Source: Zoroaster sp. YZ-2022 (taxonomy: Eukaryota; Echinodermata; Asteroidea; Forcipulatida; Zoroasteridae). Taken from it: a stretch of 64,000 nucleotides of DNA. Below the pieces are notes generated by a model, which was not told the origin of the DNA, searched no databases, and worked only from the letters and a program-made list of their open reading frames with translations. The stretch spans positions 28,669,228-28,733,227 of the forward strand of contig CM055823.1 in the NCBI GenBank assembly GCA_029582265.1, in the 5' to 3' direction. A program made the position numbers and the translations under genes. Positions 48,399 through 61,200 of the stretch are shown in pieces. Position 1 is the stretch's first letter, and each line of letters begins with the position of its first letter.

Positions 48399-48473
48399 CT
48401 ATAATCTCTTTGAATATAGAGATATACAATAAACAACTTAACTGTAAAAGTTTCAGTTATGTTGTTTCGTTAA

Positions 48474-48686
48474 AGGGGCAGTATCGTCACGATCAACAAG
48501 GCATGGAATGGGAGTGCTTGTTTAAGATTAACTCAGTGACTGAAAATAATTTCCCACTGAAGATACGGTAATATTACCGTTGCTGCTGCATAAATGAGCC
48601 AGTAATTTGCAGTCACGGTGTTCATCTTAAACTATCGATTCCATGCCCTGTTGAAAGTCTGCTCTGATCATGACGATACTGCCCCT
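48474..48686. mobile_element. TTAA-target MITE (right copy)
   Basis: TTAA at 48470-48473 and 48687-48690, inverted ends AGGGGCAGTATCGTCACGATC. It lies 200 bases upstream of the gene A signal-peptide exon. Confidence 0.85.
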
Positions 48687-48891
48687 TTAAAGTGAAAATA
48701 GGGAAAATGTATTAAGATATTTTCGTATTCATCGGCTTTGGAATTTTCATATCATGAAGACAAACATTCAGAAGGAAATAATTTGAAAATTTTCTACTCA
48801 AATGATAGCAACAAGAAGGCTATAGGTTTTATGTAAAATTGTGAACTGTCAATATTTTATACAGGCAGAATTTGGACGTCTACAATCAGTA

Positions 48892-48964
48892 ATGGACCGG
48901 CATTTCTTGATTCTCTGTGTTACGTTGGGACTGGCAAGGTGTGAACTATGCCCACCTGATTCAA
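48892..48964 (+). CDS. Gene A signal-peptide exon
   Basis: ATG opens a hydrophobic leader ([20 protein letters not shown]). Donor A|GTAAGAAC, phase 1. The mirror copy at 21622-21694 has the same sequence. It is divergent from gene B, whose signal exon starts 4.7 kb away on the other strand. Confidence 0.75.
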
Positions 48965-49494
48965 GTAAGAACCAATTCAATTTGACTTAACTTTTATCAA
49001 TCGACGAAAATAAACCCACTAACCCAAAACAGGCTCATTTGAATTCACAAGAAATTGGTGATTTCTTTCTGCGATTTGGCTGACGAAAACAGCCAACTCT
49101 AATGCTAATTTAATGTTGTGGTCAGGCGCACTTCAATTAAGTTGAGGTTTGCAGATGCAAATAAATACATTTGATACAAAATAATTCTATAAGCAATTAA
49201 TATTTGTCAGTATTTTCTTTTTCAATAAATAAAATTATATGTTGGATACAAAATAGATAAATGGTTATAAATTTGGTATTAAACTCAAGTGTTTGTTCAT
49301 AATGGAAATTGCACGGGTAGGCTTTTGTCCATTAAAATATCACCCGTGCAACGAAAACATAAGTGACGTGATTTTTAAATTCATCCCTATACGATAGACT
49401 CTGAAAGCACCTGACATATCATCATATCAGTGCAAAACCTATGGAAGAATTTAAATTTAATCACTATTGTACATACGACCATGTTGCATTTAGA

Positions 49495-49544
<50 letters not shown>

Positions 49545-49587
49545 GCCCGACAGACACACAGACCGACAGACAGACAGACAGACAGAC

Positions 49588-49639
<52 letters not shown>

Positions 49640-49804
49640 GCTGCGTAGCACTGTAGAACTTAGAAAATGTGAATAGTAAAGGTGAAACAGTGCTCACCGG
49701 ATAGTTATACCCGAGCTTTCGGTGCAATGCTTAATTCTGATGAAGGTGCATCGCACCGAAAGCTCGGCATAACTATCCGGTGAGCACTGTTTCACCTTTA
49801 TATT

Positions 49805-49893
<89 letters not shown>

Positions 49894-52800
49894 TAGGAGA
49901 TTAGGGGGAAATATCATACCGAAAAAATACCGAAAGGGGGAAGTGGGCATTAGGGCGAAAAAACTATTTCCCCCCAACGTTTTCACAATGCTTTGGTAAG
50001 CAAGGTCCCCGACACGCTTTATATTTCACATGCATGAATGAATGCACTTAGGGCGAAATGACGTTTTGGGCTATTTGAAAAAACAACTGATTTATATTTT
50101 CGCTAGATACAATAATTCCAAAACAAAATGATGAGTTCTACGTTCTTTTACAAAAAATTCAGTTTTTTATGCGTTTTTTCTTTCGTCTGCAATATACAAT
50201 TTCCAAAGCCATGGAGTGAGCCCTCCTACGTTCGCAGTCGAAAGCTCATGTGTCGCCGGCGCGCCAATCGATTGCTGTAACATGAACAACACGCACGCGC
50301 GTCGTCGACATCATTGCCAACCGCGCAGCCATTTTTTTGTCTCTGGTTAAATTGTTGGTACATGTCTGCATAATTATGTGTAGATGGACATGTCGATGAA
50401 GGACCAGATAAAGCATGTTTTCTTCTAGCTTCATTTCAGGTAAGGATAACACAAAAACAACTTTTTTTCAACTAGGCCTAGGCTACATCATACATGTTGG
50501 TTTCGAGGCCTTGAGTTTGACTGTTTTTAAAACACGCCCACAGTTAGCTCCTCCATCTAACGTTAGCCCCGCGCGCGCATTAGAGGGCTAGGCCTAGCCT
50601 AGTCTGAGGTCAGTAATTTGGACCTTAACATCGCATTTTAACATTATTTTGGTCATTATCTGGCGAATGATGAAGACTGGAGGGATGAATTAAACGTGCA
50701 GGCTTTTTTTAAAAGCAACTCTGTACTTTCAGCCATTTCTGTTGGCCTAACGTGTCGTAGTGTCCAGATTTGTCCGATTTCACCCCTACCCTAGGGCTAG
50801 GCTAGGGCCGGGGCTATCCGACTAGTACTAGGGCTATCCTAGGGCTATCCTAGGGCTAGACTACAAATCAAAACACCAATAAAAAGGGTACATTAATTAT
50901 CTCTATGAGTTGGGAAGCCATTTTTTCTGTATACAGACTCAATATATTCATTACATTTGTACTTTCATGTTGGCCTACATGAACTAGTAATATTACTGCG
51001 TATTTTTTCTAGACTTCACCTCACTAGAGCAGCTACAACACAATAAAAAATAAGTTATAAGTACCGAAAACTAATACAAGATATATGTCTAAGATAGAAA
51101 TATAAATTAGAAAATTTTACTTTAAAATCCAGTAACTGATTTTATTTCTTTTCTTTTCTTTTGAGATTTGAACACAAAATGTCTAAGTTTAAATATTTCT
51201 TTCTCACAGTAAATAGATCAAGACGGATTCAAAATAAAGAAGATCAACAAATATATCGGTAAGTAATTGTGTATTTTTGTTTATAAACTATAGGTGATAT
51301 TGTCATAGATGTGACTCGATACTGATTACACTTTTTTTTAAATCTTAAGTTACTTTATTAAACTCTGTTTAATGAAGTCTATGTACATTAAATATATTTT
51401 TTTCTCAAAGGAAAGGGAAAAGATAAACTCAAAGTATTTTTATTGCAAGAGTAAAAATATTTAAAAAAAGAGAGAGACCTAAGCTTCATCCAGACCTTCA
51501 TTTGTCTTAAATCGAACAGCCCTGTTTCCTTATCAAAGGTGACAAGTTTATTATTTAAACATTTGCAGTGACAGTAGTACTGTATTTAATAACACAATTT
51601 TCATTCTCTTGTAGGATTTGGAGTGTTTACAACTAAACAATTCAACAAGGGTGATTTTCTTCTTGGATACCAAGGTGAAATCATTCCTTACAAAGATGCT
51701 CTTCAACGGGAAAAACAGTACAAAAACAGTGATGGATCATTTATGTATTTCTTTAAAGATTCACAGACTGGAAAAAGAATGTGGTATGTGAACTATATTC
51801 TTAATACATTAAGCACATTCCTTACCACATTTAACTTAATATACCTGGGACACACTTCTAATAATGTCTACAAGGCTTACACATTGATGGCCCAACCACT
51901 CAATCCATTTTTTATTTGGATTCTTTGTACTAAAAAAGATAACATCAGTTAAAATCAGTACTGAAGAACAAAAGAAAATTATATGGGTAAAGATTAGGAA
52001 CCAATTTATGTATGTATGGACTTGTATTATTTTCCTAATTTGTTTTTTTCTCGCTTCTGAATATTGAAACACAAAGTTAAATTTTGACCTAATTGTATTT
52101 TTATTCCAGTATTGATGGTACAAAGTCCGAGGGGTTTGGTCGTATGGTGAATGATTCAGTCTACCCTCTTGCAAACTGTAAAATGATGATTTTCAAATAT
52201 TGCGCCCGAGGTAGACCATGCCTGTGTTTGTTTGCTACAAAGGATATTAATGAAGGGTATGAGCTTCGTTATGATTATGGAGTCGCTGATCTTCCTTGGC
52301 GTAAGAAGGTATACACAAATTCTGAAAAATGTTTCACAGTTTGATAATTTCTTGTTGTTTTTGGTTTTGTGTTTGTTTGTAACATTACAGACAACCCTTC
52401 TGAAATCTTCAGAAATTTTAGTTACACCTTCCTCATTAATTAGAGAAGTTGAGGAATGGGATCTAAAAGGAAAGTAAAGGTCAAAATTTAAATCCAAGTG
52501 GAGGTTTGGAATTAATATTTTCCACCAAAATCCTTGGTATCGCAACTGAAACCTGCATTCTTGTAGTAGTGATGCAATGCATTTATGTGGTAAAGATTCA
52601 TGCATAACTGTGACTAACTACAGTGGATTATGGACGAGAAGCTAAAAAGGTTGTATGGATGGATTGACATGTAAATGATACATGTGGTCTTTCTATTGAA
52701 ATAGTTTAATTTTATGAACACATTGACTGGTATCAAAGTTTGCATTACCTGTTGACATGTATTACATTTTTCATTTTTCACAGAAACCACTACCAGAGGT

Positions 52801-55148
52801 AAAACATCGACAAAATGCCCTAGACCGGCTCTCCTTTTGTGGGCTTAAAATTGTAAGTATGTGTTTTGTTTGTTTTCATATATTTCTTTTTTGTCTTGAA
52901 AATATTACTCTTAGTATAAAATATCAGTTAATTTTTTGAGAAAGATTCATTTTGATTTCCCAAAAGGTATATCAAGTTTGGGTATTTGGGATAAAAAGCG
53001 AATCAGTTAATATTTTTGACAAAAATTTCTCCACCGATAAAGAAAAGAAAAAGAAAGCATACTATTATGTATTCACTCATGAATAAAGCTTTAGACTTTA
53101 GACATACTTTTCTTAATAAATCAAATACCATTCATAACCTCACTTCTATTTGTGTCCAGACTTTCTTCCATGCTAAATAACTTGTAGTCTTTCTCACATG
53201 GTCTCACATGAGAAATATGAGATACACTTTTGTACTTTCATAATGTGTTACATCATTTTCTATACATTGTAGCCAGAATCAAATTTAACAGTAGAGGGTA
53301 TGTACTGCTCATGAGGCATTTATATCATAAAAATTACATGATGTTGACACTTAGGGTACACCTTTGATACACAGCCAATTGGATCAGCCTATGTCATTCA
53401 ACTTTCTAAGGAAAGGGGACAACTGAAAACCACATACAAGCAGTGTACACATGTATTTTCGGTGATACTCAATGTAGACAGCTCACTACAAGTTAGTTTC
53501 AGACAATAATTATTTTGATCTGTGGCCAACAGCAAGAAGTGTAACCTACCAGAAATTTTAACATGTTCAGTGTTCATGGTCCATGTTTTATTGTTCTTTT
53601 CATTTTAGAATCCCTGATTGAACAACCACCTAAGGCCTCAGATGTACAACCTGATGGTAAGTGCTGATTTGCAACTTGATGTGCATAATGACATAACTGC
53701 TTTCAAAGAATGGTTGGGATTGTGCATTGTTATACAGGATTGTGCATTGTTATACAGGATTGTGCATTGTTATACAGGATTGTGCATTGTTATACAGGAT
53801 TGTGCATTGTTATACAGGATTGTGCATTGTTATACAGGATTGTGCATTGTTATACAGGATTGTGCATTGTTATACAGCAGTTTGCAAATGTTCAATATTA
53901 TATGTTAAAGGGTCCTTACAGGAGGGGGGGGGGGGGTTCACATGATTTGATCCTAGCGTGCATTTTAGGTTATAACATTATAGGATAACATTAGGATAGC
54001 ACATAAAACATTGGTGATGGTACATATATTGTAAATAGTGTTGGTGACCGTAATTTACGTTAGTATTATCGCTTTCAAAGTATTAGGCCTAACGTTTAAG
54101 AAAAATGTGAAAAGGTTGCCAACGTATGTTTGTTGCATACTTTGTGCACCAGTGCATCTCTGTTTTCCGGGCAATTGCATCATTTTCCCATGATGCTTCG
54201 AGAATGTCGAAGGTTTTTAAGAGTTTTGATTCCCAACTCATAGAGATAATTAATGTACCCTTTTTATTGGTGTTTTGATTTGTAGTCTAGCCGTAGGATA
54301 GCCCTAGGATAGCCCTAGTACTAGTAGGATAGCCCCAGCCCTAGCCTAGCCCTAGGGTAGGGGTGAAATCGGACAAATCTGGACACTACGACACGTTAGG
54401 CCAACAGAAATGGCTGAAAGTACAGAGTTGCTTAAAAAAAGCCTGCACGTTTAATTCATCCCTCCAGTCTTCATCATTCGCCAGATAATGACCAAAATAA
54501 TGTTAAAATGCGATGTTAAGGTCCAAATTACTGACCTCAGACTAGGGTAGGCCTAGCCCTCTAATGCGCGCGCGGGGCTAACGTTAGATGGAGGAGCTAA
54601 CTGTGGGCGTGTTTTAAAAACAGTCAAACTCAAGGGCCTCGAAACCAACATGTATGATGTAGCCTAGGCCTAGTTGAAATTTAAAAAAAAAAAAATTGTT
54701 ATCCTTACCTGAAATAAAGCTAGAAGAAAACATGCTTTATCTGGTCCTTCATCGACATGTCCATCTACACATAATTATGCAGACATGTACCAACAATTTA
54801 ACCAGAGACAACAAAAATGGCTGCGCGGTTGGCAATGATGTCGACGACGCGCGTGCGTGTTGTTCATGTTACAGCAATCGATTGGCGCGCCGGCGACACA
54901 TGAGCTTTCGACTGCGAACGTAGGAGGGCTCACTCCATGGCTTTGGAAATTGTATATTGCAGACGAAAGAAAAAACGCATAAAACCTGAATTTTTTGTAA
55001 AAGAACGTAGAACTCATCATTTTATTTTGGAATTATTGTATTTAGCGAAAATATAAATCAGTTGTTTTTTCAAATAGCCCAAAACGTCATTTCGCCCTAA
55101 GTGCATTCATTCATGCATGTGAAATATAAAGCGTGTCGGGGACCTTGC

Positions 55149-55225
<77 letters not shown>

Positions 55226-58200
55226 GACCTTGTTTTTCTGACAGGACAATAGATAATAAACGTTTATCTACAGGCATAATTTTTATCTACATCACTGCAG
55301 AATAAAACCTTTTCAGATTTTTCTTTTCATTTAGTGATCAAACCTTGTGGTGTTTTTGGCCTCTCCAACAAGAATGCCAAAATGCAGCAAGGTGTCTGGC
55401 ACCAGATTCCATGTTCCGTGTACAAACCTGGAGAGGAACTAGATGGTTTTTTGTCGGTCCTACTAATTGCCGACCCCTGCCGACATCTACCGACAACTCT
55501 TATGCGCTCGAGATACGACATGGACTGTACCATTATACACGAGGGTGATGGTAACCAAGGAGAACAATAAGTCGGCAGGGGTCGGCAATTAGTAGGACCC
55601 AATGAGATGTCGGTAGGTTTTTAAGAGTTGTCGGTAGATGTCGGCAGGGGTCGGCAATTAGTAGGACCCGTTTTTTGTGGTACAAAGGGACTGACTTAGA
55701 CAACCCCTCCAAAGAGAAACTTATACGCCGCGTTAGGAACATAACCTATCCGGAGAGCAGAAGATATGGGCTATTGTCTGATTTGAGCCTCGTTATTAAA
55801 AATGTTACCAAAAGTGACGAAGGAAGATATCTGTGTTTAGTCATAACAGCCGGCTACACCCCCACCAGAGATGACAAAATCGACGTACAAGTTATCGGTA
55901 AGGTTTAGTCGTAAATGTTGCTTCCTAAATACATGTGTTCTAATACATTACACGTACAAACACACAGTCCACTGTACACTCAACCGTAAGCGGAATTTGG
56001 ATTTGACATTCCTTTAAAAAAATCCTCCTAGCCTTGAGTTACTGTATTCCTACGGGTGGACTTCTGAATTAATGTTATAATAACAAAAATATTAAACAAT
56101 CCAGTAATATTTAATGTTGTTGTTTAAAATGATGAGGGGACAATGACGGAAATCAAGTTTATTTTGCAGTAAAGATGGTCCAGATACTTTCATGAGGCCA
56201 AAAAAAGTCTCCAGTTTCTGGTCATTAGTCGGCTTCAAAATCGGTGCGGTGACGCGCTTTTTTCGGCCATCTTTTTTTTGCCAACAGGGAAATACGTGAT
56301 ACATTGTATACGCGGGGACCAAATTTCCAATATATAAAGTATGGTGGCTAAGAGACGCCTCACAAATCGGACAAACGTTCATACCCCTATGTGAAAAACA
56401 CAGCACGGCGGAATTCCAATTGATCCAGCAATTTTGGCTGCAATTGGACATCGTTTCATAGCCAGTAAATAAAAAATAAAATAAAAATGCTGACGTGCAG
56501 GTCTAGTCTGAGGCGACGCGCGCGGAGACCAGAAACCAGAGACTTTTTTTGGGGGGGGAGGCCTAAGCTTTCATGCATTTATGAAGTTACCTTCAAGTCT
56601 TCTGCAGATAAAGCAAATAGACGTTCGATTACTTTGTTGCTATAGTTAAGTACGGATTATTGCGTTCAGCCATCTTTATCGGATTCAATAACGATAAAGG
56701 TGCAAGCATATTCTTTCCCGCCAGTTTTGGTTTGGTCAGATAATTCTATGGAAAAACAACGTTTGCTGCAGCGTGATACAAAATAAATCTTGTAAGAAAA
56801 ACTATGTTTATACATAATGTCTAGAATTTAATTGATCAAACTAAACTGATTCCGATTTCTAACAAACAGGAGATATGTTTCCAGCCAGTACAACTGACAC
56901 CGTAACTACAACCAGTTTAAAACGACATCGTAGAAACACCCTGCCCTGTTCATGCGCGCCACGATCACCCAACGGTGATTTCTCTGCCGTGTACTGGTCA
57001 GAAGGAACAGGCGTCACAGCTGACACGGACATCATTGGAGCACGGTTCTTGGATGGAACTATTCTTCAGTTCCAACATGGCGCGGATTACAGCATTGCTA
57101 GTGACTCATCTCTCATAGTGAACTCTCTAAGTAATGTACGTGACAATAAGAGGTTTTGGTGCCACGTGTTCCAGCCAGATGGCTCGCTGAATAACTGCTA
57201 CACCAACGTTGAGATAACAGGTACTTTATTGAAATAGACGTAACTTTATGACGTAAATATAAGAACAGTAAATATATATTATGTTGACGTTTTCATTCCT
57301 GATCAATTATTTGGTGACTTTGACAATGAAACGATTTGTTATTATTAAAATTTGTTTATTTATCATTAAAAACATCGCAGCCCAAAGGCTGAATTATATT
57401 CGAATTTTCAGTTGGTATACATAAAATGTTATACGTAATATTACAGGTTTGTTGTTTCTGGATTCAAAGAAAGTAAGTATACTCTATTAACCCTTTCGAT
57501 CCCACGGGCTCTAAAAAGAGCCTTTGTTGTGATACGCTTCCTTCCCGTGGGCTCTAAAAGGTGCCGGGAATCGGCATGCCCTTGACGACCACGGCGACTT
57601 AAATCACCACCTGAAAATGCTTGAGTGGTTTTGGGGGTTGGCGCCCTCTATTGACAGGAATGCAGTGTATAAAAGTTTATGAAAAGAAAAGTGCGTCACT
57701 TTGCGGTTTTTGGTGCTAGCGTCCAGTTGAATTTAGTTGCAATCATGATGGAAACGGACATAAATGATGGCATTTTGGCTGAGATTTTGGCAGACAGTGG
57801 CTCAGAATCAGATGACGAAGTAATGGATGACGACGACGACGACGTTGAACTTGAAGAGGTAGGCCAAAATCACAGTAAAATGAATAACTAATATTAATAA
57901 CAGTTAACGTTACTCTTCCTGGCCCAATGGCAATGCAAATTAACGTAATTCACTTATTTTCCTAGGCTATAGCGTAAATAGCGTTAGAACTGTTGGAGTT
58001 GAGTAATGTAAATTTAGAAAATGGATCCCTTTTAATAGGATTGACCAAATCCCACCCCTGGACTGGGTCAAAAACGTCAAGTGAAAATGTACAATTATTA
58101 GTAGTTTGTTGGGGTAATATTTGTATTCATTGAAACAGCAAGTTGATGTATAGATATAGCATAGAAATTTTAACATTTACCCATAGCCGGTCGTGCTGTT

Positions 58201-61200
58201 TAGCGTTAACAGGCTGAAAATGCACTCTTAGTCTGAAGCTTCCAAAAGAATAGCCTTGTATTCGAAAGGCCCTCATAAGTCGTATTATGCAAGAAGTTGG
58301 GGGAATTCACATTCACAATCCCACATTAAAACGAAAATTTCTCGATAACGAGTTTTGGAGAGTGGATGGAATCTGCCATATTTTTTTTTTCAGCACAATA
58401 TTCATTTTGCGCATGACCCCCTGTGGCCTGTGTGCACATGCAGCAAAGTAGCATTGAGATATTGTATTTACAAATGTATGATCGAGATTAATCCTCCTTT
58501 GCCTTGTTTTTCTGTTGCAGCCGACCTACCAAGGTGATAGCCGACCGAGATCAAGGAGGACGACAGGAAAGTTAGATTTCCGATCTGGTTGGGAACGACG
58601 AGACCATTACGAGTGTGGGACTGTGCAGTTCACTGGAAATTCTGGCCCCACCGGCGACTTTGCCACAATGTCGGCAGTAGAGATCTACAATCTGTATTTT
58701 ATCAACTTGTGTGGAATATGCTCGTCGACGAGACTAATCGCTATGCGCAGCAAACAATAGAATCAATTCCTGATGAACAATTATCCTGGCACCCAACCAA
58801 CATTCCAGAAATGATGGCATTTGTGGCACTTCTCATTGCTATGGGCATAAACAAATCCTCTCAATACAAGATGTACTGGTCGACATCTGAAATTCTTCAC
58901 ATCCCATTCTATCCGTCGATCATGTCCCGTAATCGGTTCAGTTCAATTCTTCGGTTCCTCCACATCTCAAATAACCAAATTCCTCGTAGAGCCTTGGCTA
59001 AACGGGACAAACTTTCCAAAGTTCGGCCCTTGATAGAAGTCCTCGTCCAGAAGTTTCTCAACCTGTATAACCCTGCGCAGAATCTGTCTCCAGACGAGAG
59101 TATGTTGAAATTCAAGGGACGCTTGAGTTTTGTTCAGTACATGCCTAACAAACCTATCAAACGGGGTATTAAAGCCTTCTCCCTGAACGTGTCCAAAACA
59201 GGATACACGTGTGCTTGGAAACTGTACACAGGAGCCGACGACACCCAAACTGTTTGTGATGCAGACGTAGATTTCAATTCATCAGACTGCCATCCACCAA
59301 ACCCAACAGTTGCAGGAAAAGTCGTCATTGATCTGGTCCATGGACTTGAGAATAAGGGACACGTAATATATTGTGATAATTACTATACTAGCCCAGCTCT
59401 TGTAGCTAAACTTGCTAAACTAGGATTCGGATGTTGTGGAACTGTTCGTTACACTACACAGGGAATACCCCAGGCCGCAAACCCAAAAAACCATAAAATG
59501 AAGAAAGGAGATGACCCATTTTTTTGGTGAAAGGTGGGCAATTGTGTATCGTTTGGCAAGACAAAAAATCTGTAACACTTTTAACTAATGTAGGCAACAC
59601 TGATTTGTCCAAAAAGCAAATTCGGTGTAATAAAAGCACAAGTGGATTTTGTGATGTTATGAAGCCCAATTGTATTGAAGATTACAACAAAAACATGGGT
59701 GGAACTGATCTTGCCAACCAATGTTTTCAGTACTACAATCATACACACAGAAGCTTGAAATGGTGGAAAAGAGTTTTTTCCATATGCTGAATATCTGTAT
59801 TGTCAATAGCAGAGTAATATTCACCAGCATAGCAGGGAACAAAAATGTCAGTAATCTTGATTTTCGTATAGGGATTGTACAGGGCTTGCTGTTGGGTTGG
59901 GAACGTAACGCAACAAGTCAATTGAGATACCATATTCCTATTGAGTTGACAGGGCAACAGCACTATCCTGGCAAAACCCCAATGGAAAGAAACGCGACTG
60001 CATTGTTTGCAGTAACCGAAAATTAGGCAGGCGAAAACAAACAAAGATGATCTGTAAACAATGTGCACACCCTATGTGCATAGTTCCTTGCTTTGAGAAA
60101 TACCACATCACTTGATTGTAAATCTATATTATTTGCCTTCAAACCCCCCCCCCCCCGTTCAATGTTGGGAATGGTCAGACAAGCCGCAGATTACAGTCCA
60201 AACCAACATTGAATTGGGGGGTGGGGGGGGGTGGGGTGTTAGCATGGATTGTGATGTATTTACACTGAATACAAGTAAATGGTTCATTTCCAAGTAGATA
60301 ACCAAAAAAAATCCCCCAAAATCTCATCCAAGTTGTTTTTCACATGGAAAAAAAATCTTATACCTGTACCGTATTTGCATGAAATCACCCATTTGTATTA
60401 CTTTACTTTAGTGTAAATACTGATCCAAATATTTAATTGTTTTGCTTTTACACTTACAAAATCTGCAGATTAGTCCAAACCAACATTGAATTGGGGGGGG
60501 GGGGGGGGTGTTAGCATGGATTGTGATGTATTTACACTGAATACAAGTAAATGGTTCATTTCCAAGTAGATAACCAAAAAAATCCCCCAAAATCTCATCC
60601 AAGTTGTTTTTCACATGGAAAAAAAAATCTTATACCTGTACCGTATTTGCATGAAATATCACCCATTTGTATTACTTTACTTTAGTGTAAATACTGATCC
60701 AAATATTTAGCTTTTGCACAATGTTTTCCTCTCTTTTGTATACTCATTTTTACATACAAATGAGAAAGTTAAAACAATGTCTATTCCTGCCGTGTGAGGG
60801 CGCACTTCAATGAAATTGTGAAAAATCCACTGGTGCTGAAGTGACATTGGGCTCCTAATTACTGTGGTAAAGAAGGGTAATCTCTGCCATAACTGGCTGG
60901 TAATGAAAGGGTTAAGCCATTTTGCCAACATAAACAACATACCTTTCCTTCTTTTATTTCTTAGATGTAGATGAGTATCCCTCTGACCACGCCCTTCAAG
61001 CCTCTGCAACATCCTTCTACATTCTTAAAGGAACAAAGCAGGTACTTCCCTGTACAAAGTGGACAGTCAGTGACCAAACCTGTGAGTTACAATGGTATAA
61101 AGGTGACGTCTTACACCCAAGTCTTCTTATCAATTACACGGCCTGGAGTGATATCACATACGCTGATCCTGCGTTTGATCTCGGCAGTGACTTTAGTCTG

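Larger units (their letters stand above)
49999..55149 (+). mobile_element. Long-TIR element carrying SET-domain exons (right copy)
   Basis: TIRs at 49999-50916 and 54230-55149, ends AGCAAGGTCCCC and GGGGACCTTGCT, TA on both sides (49997-49998 and 55150-55151). The 3.3-kb core contains six SET-protein exons on the + strand and a 20-bp tandem array. No transposase is recognised, so it looks non-autonomous: a Pack-type element that captured gene exons, or one with an unfamiliar coding content. It lies in the first intron of gene A, in the same orientation as gene A. Confidence 0.85.
57491..60911 (+). mobile_element. piggyBac-type transposon (right copy)
   Basis: TTAA at 57487-57490 and 60912-60915. 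The ends CCCTTTCGATCCC and GTAATGAAAGGG share a short CCCTTTC inverted terminus. The 3421-bp element carries a two-exon transposase, a duplicated 3' segment and subterminal inverted GAGCC(C/A)GTGGG-type motifs near the 5' end (57500-57560). TTAA targets and CCCT ends are diagnostic of piggyBac. Confidence 0.92.

Noticed and set aside
49999..55149. Reading the SET element as a Polinton/Maverick
   Set aside because: The long TIRs and AG start fit superficially, but there is no polymerase, integrase or capsid gene, and the flanks show TA rather than a 6-bp duplication.
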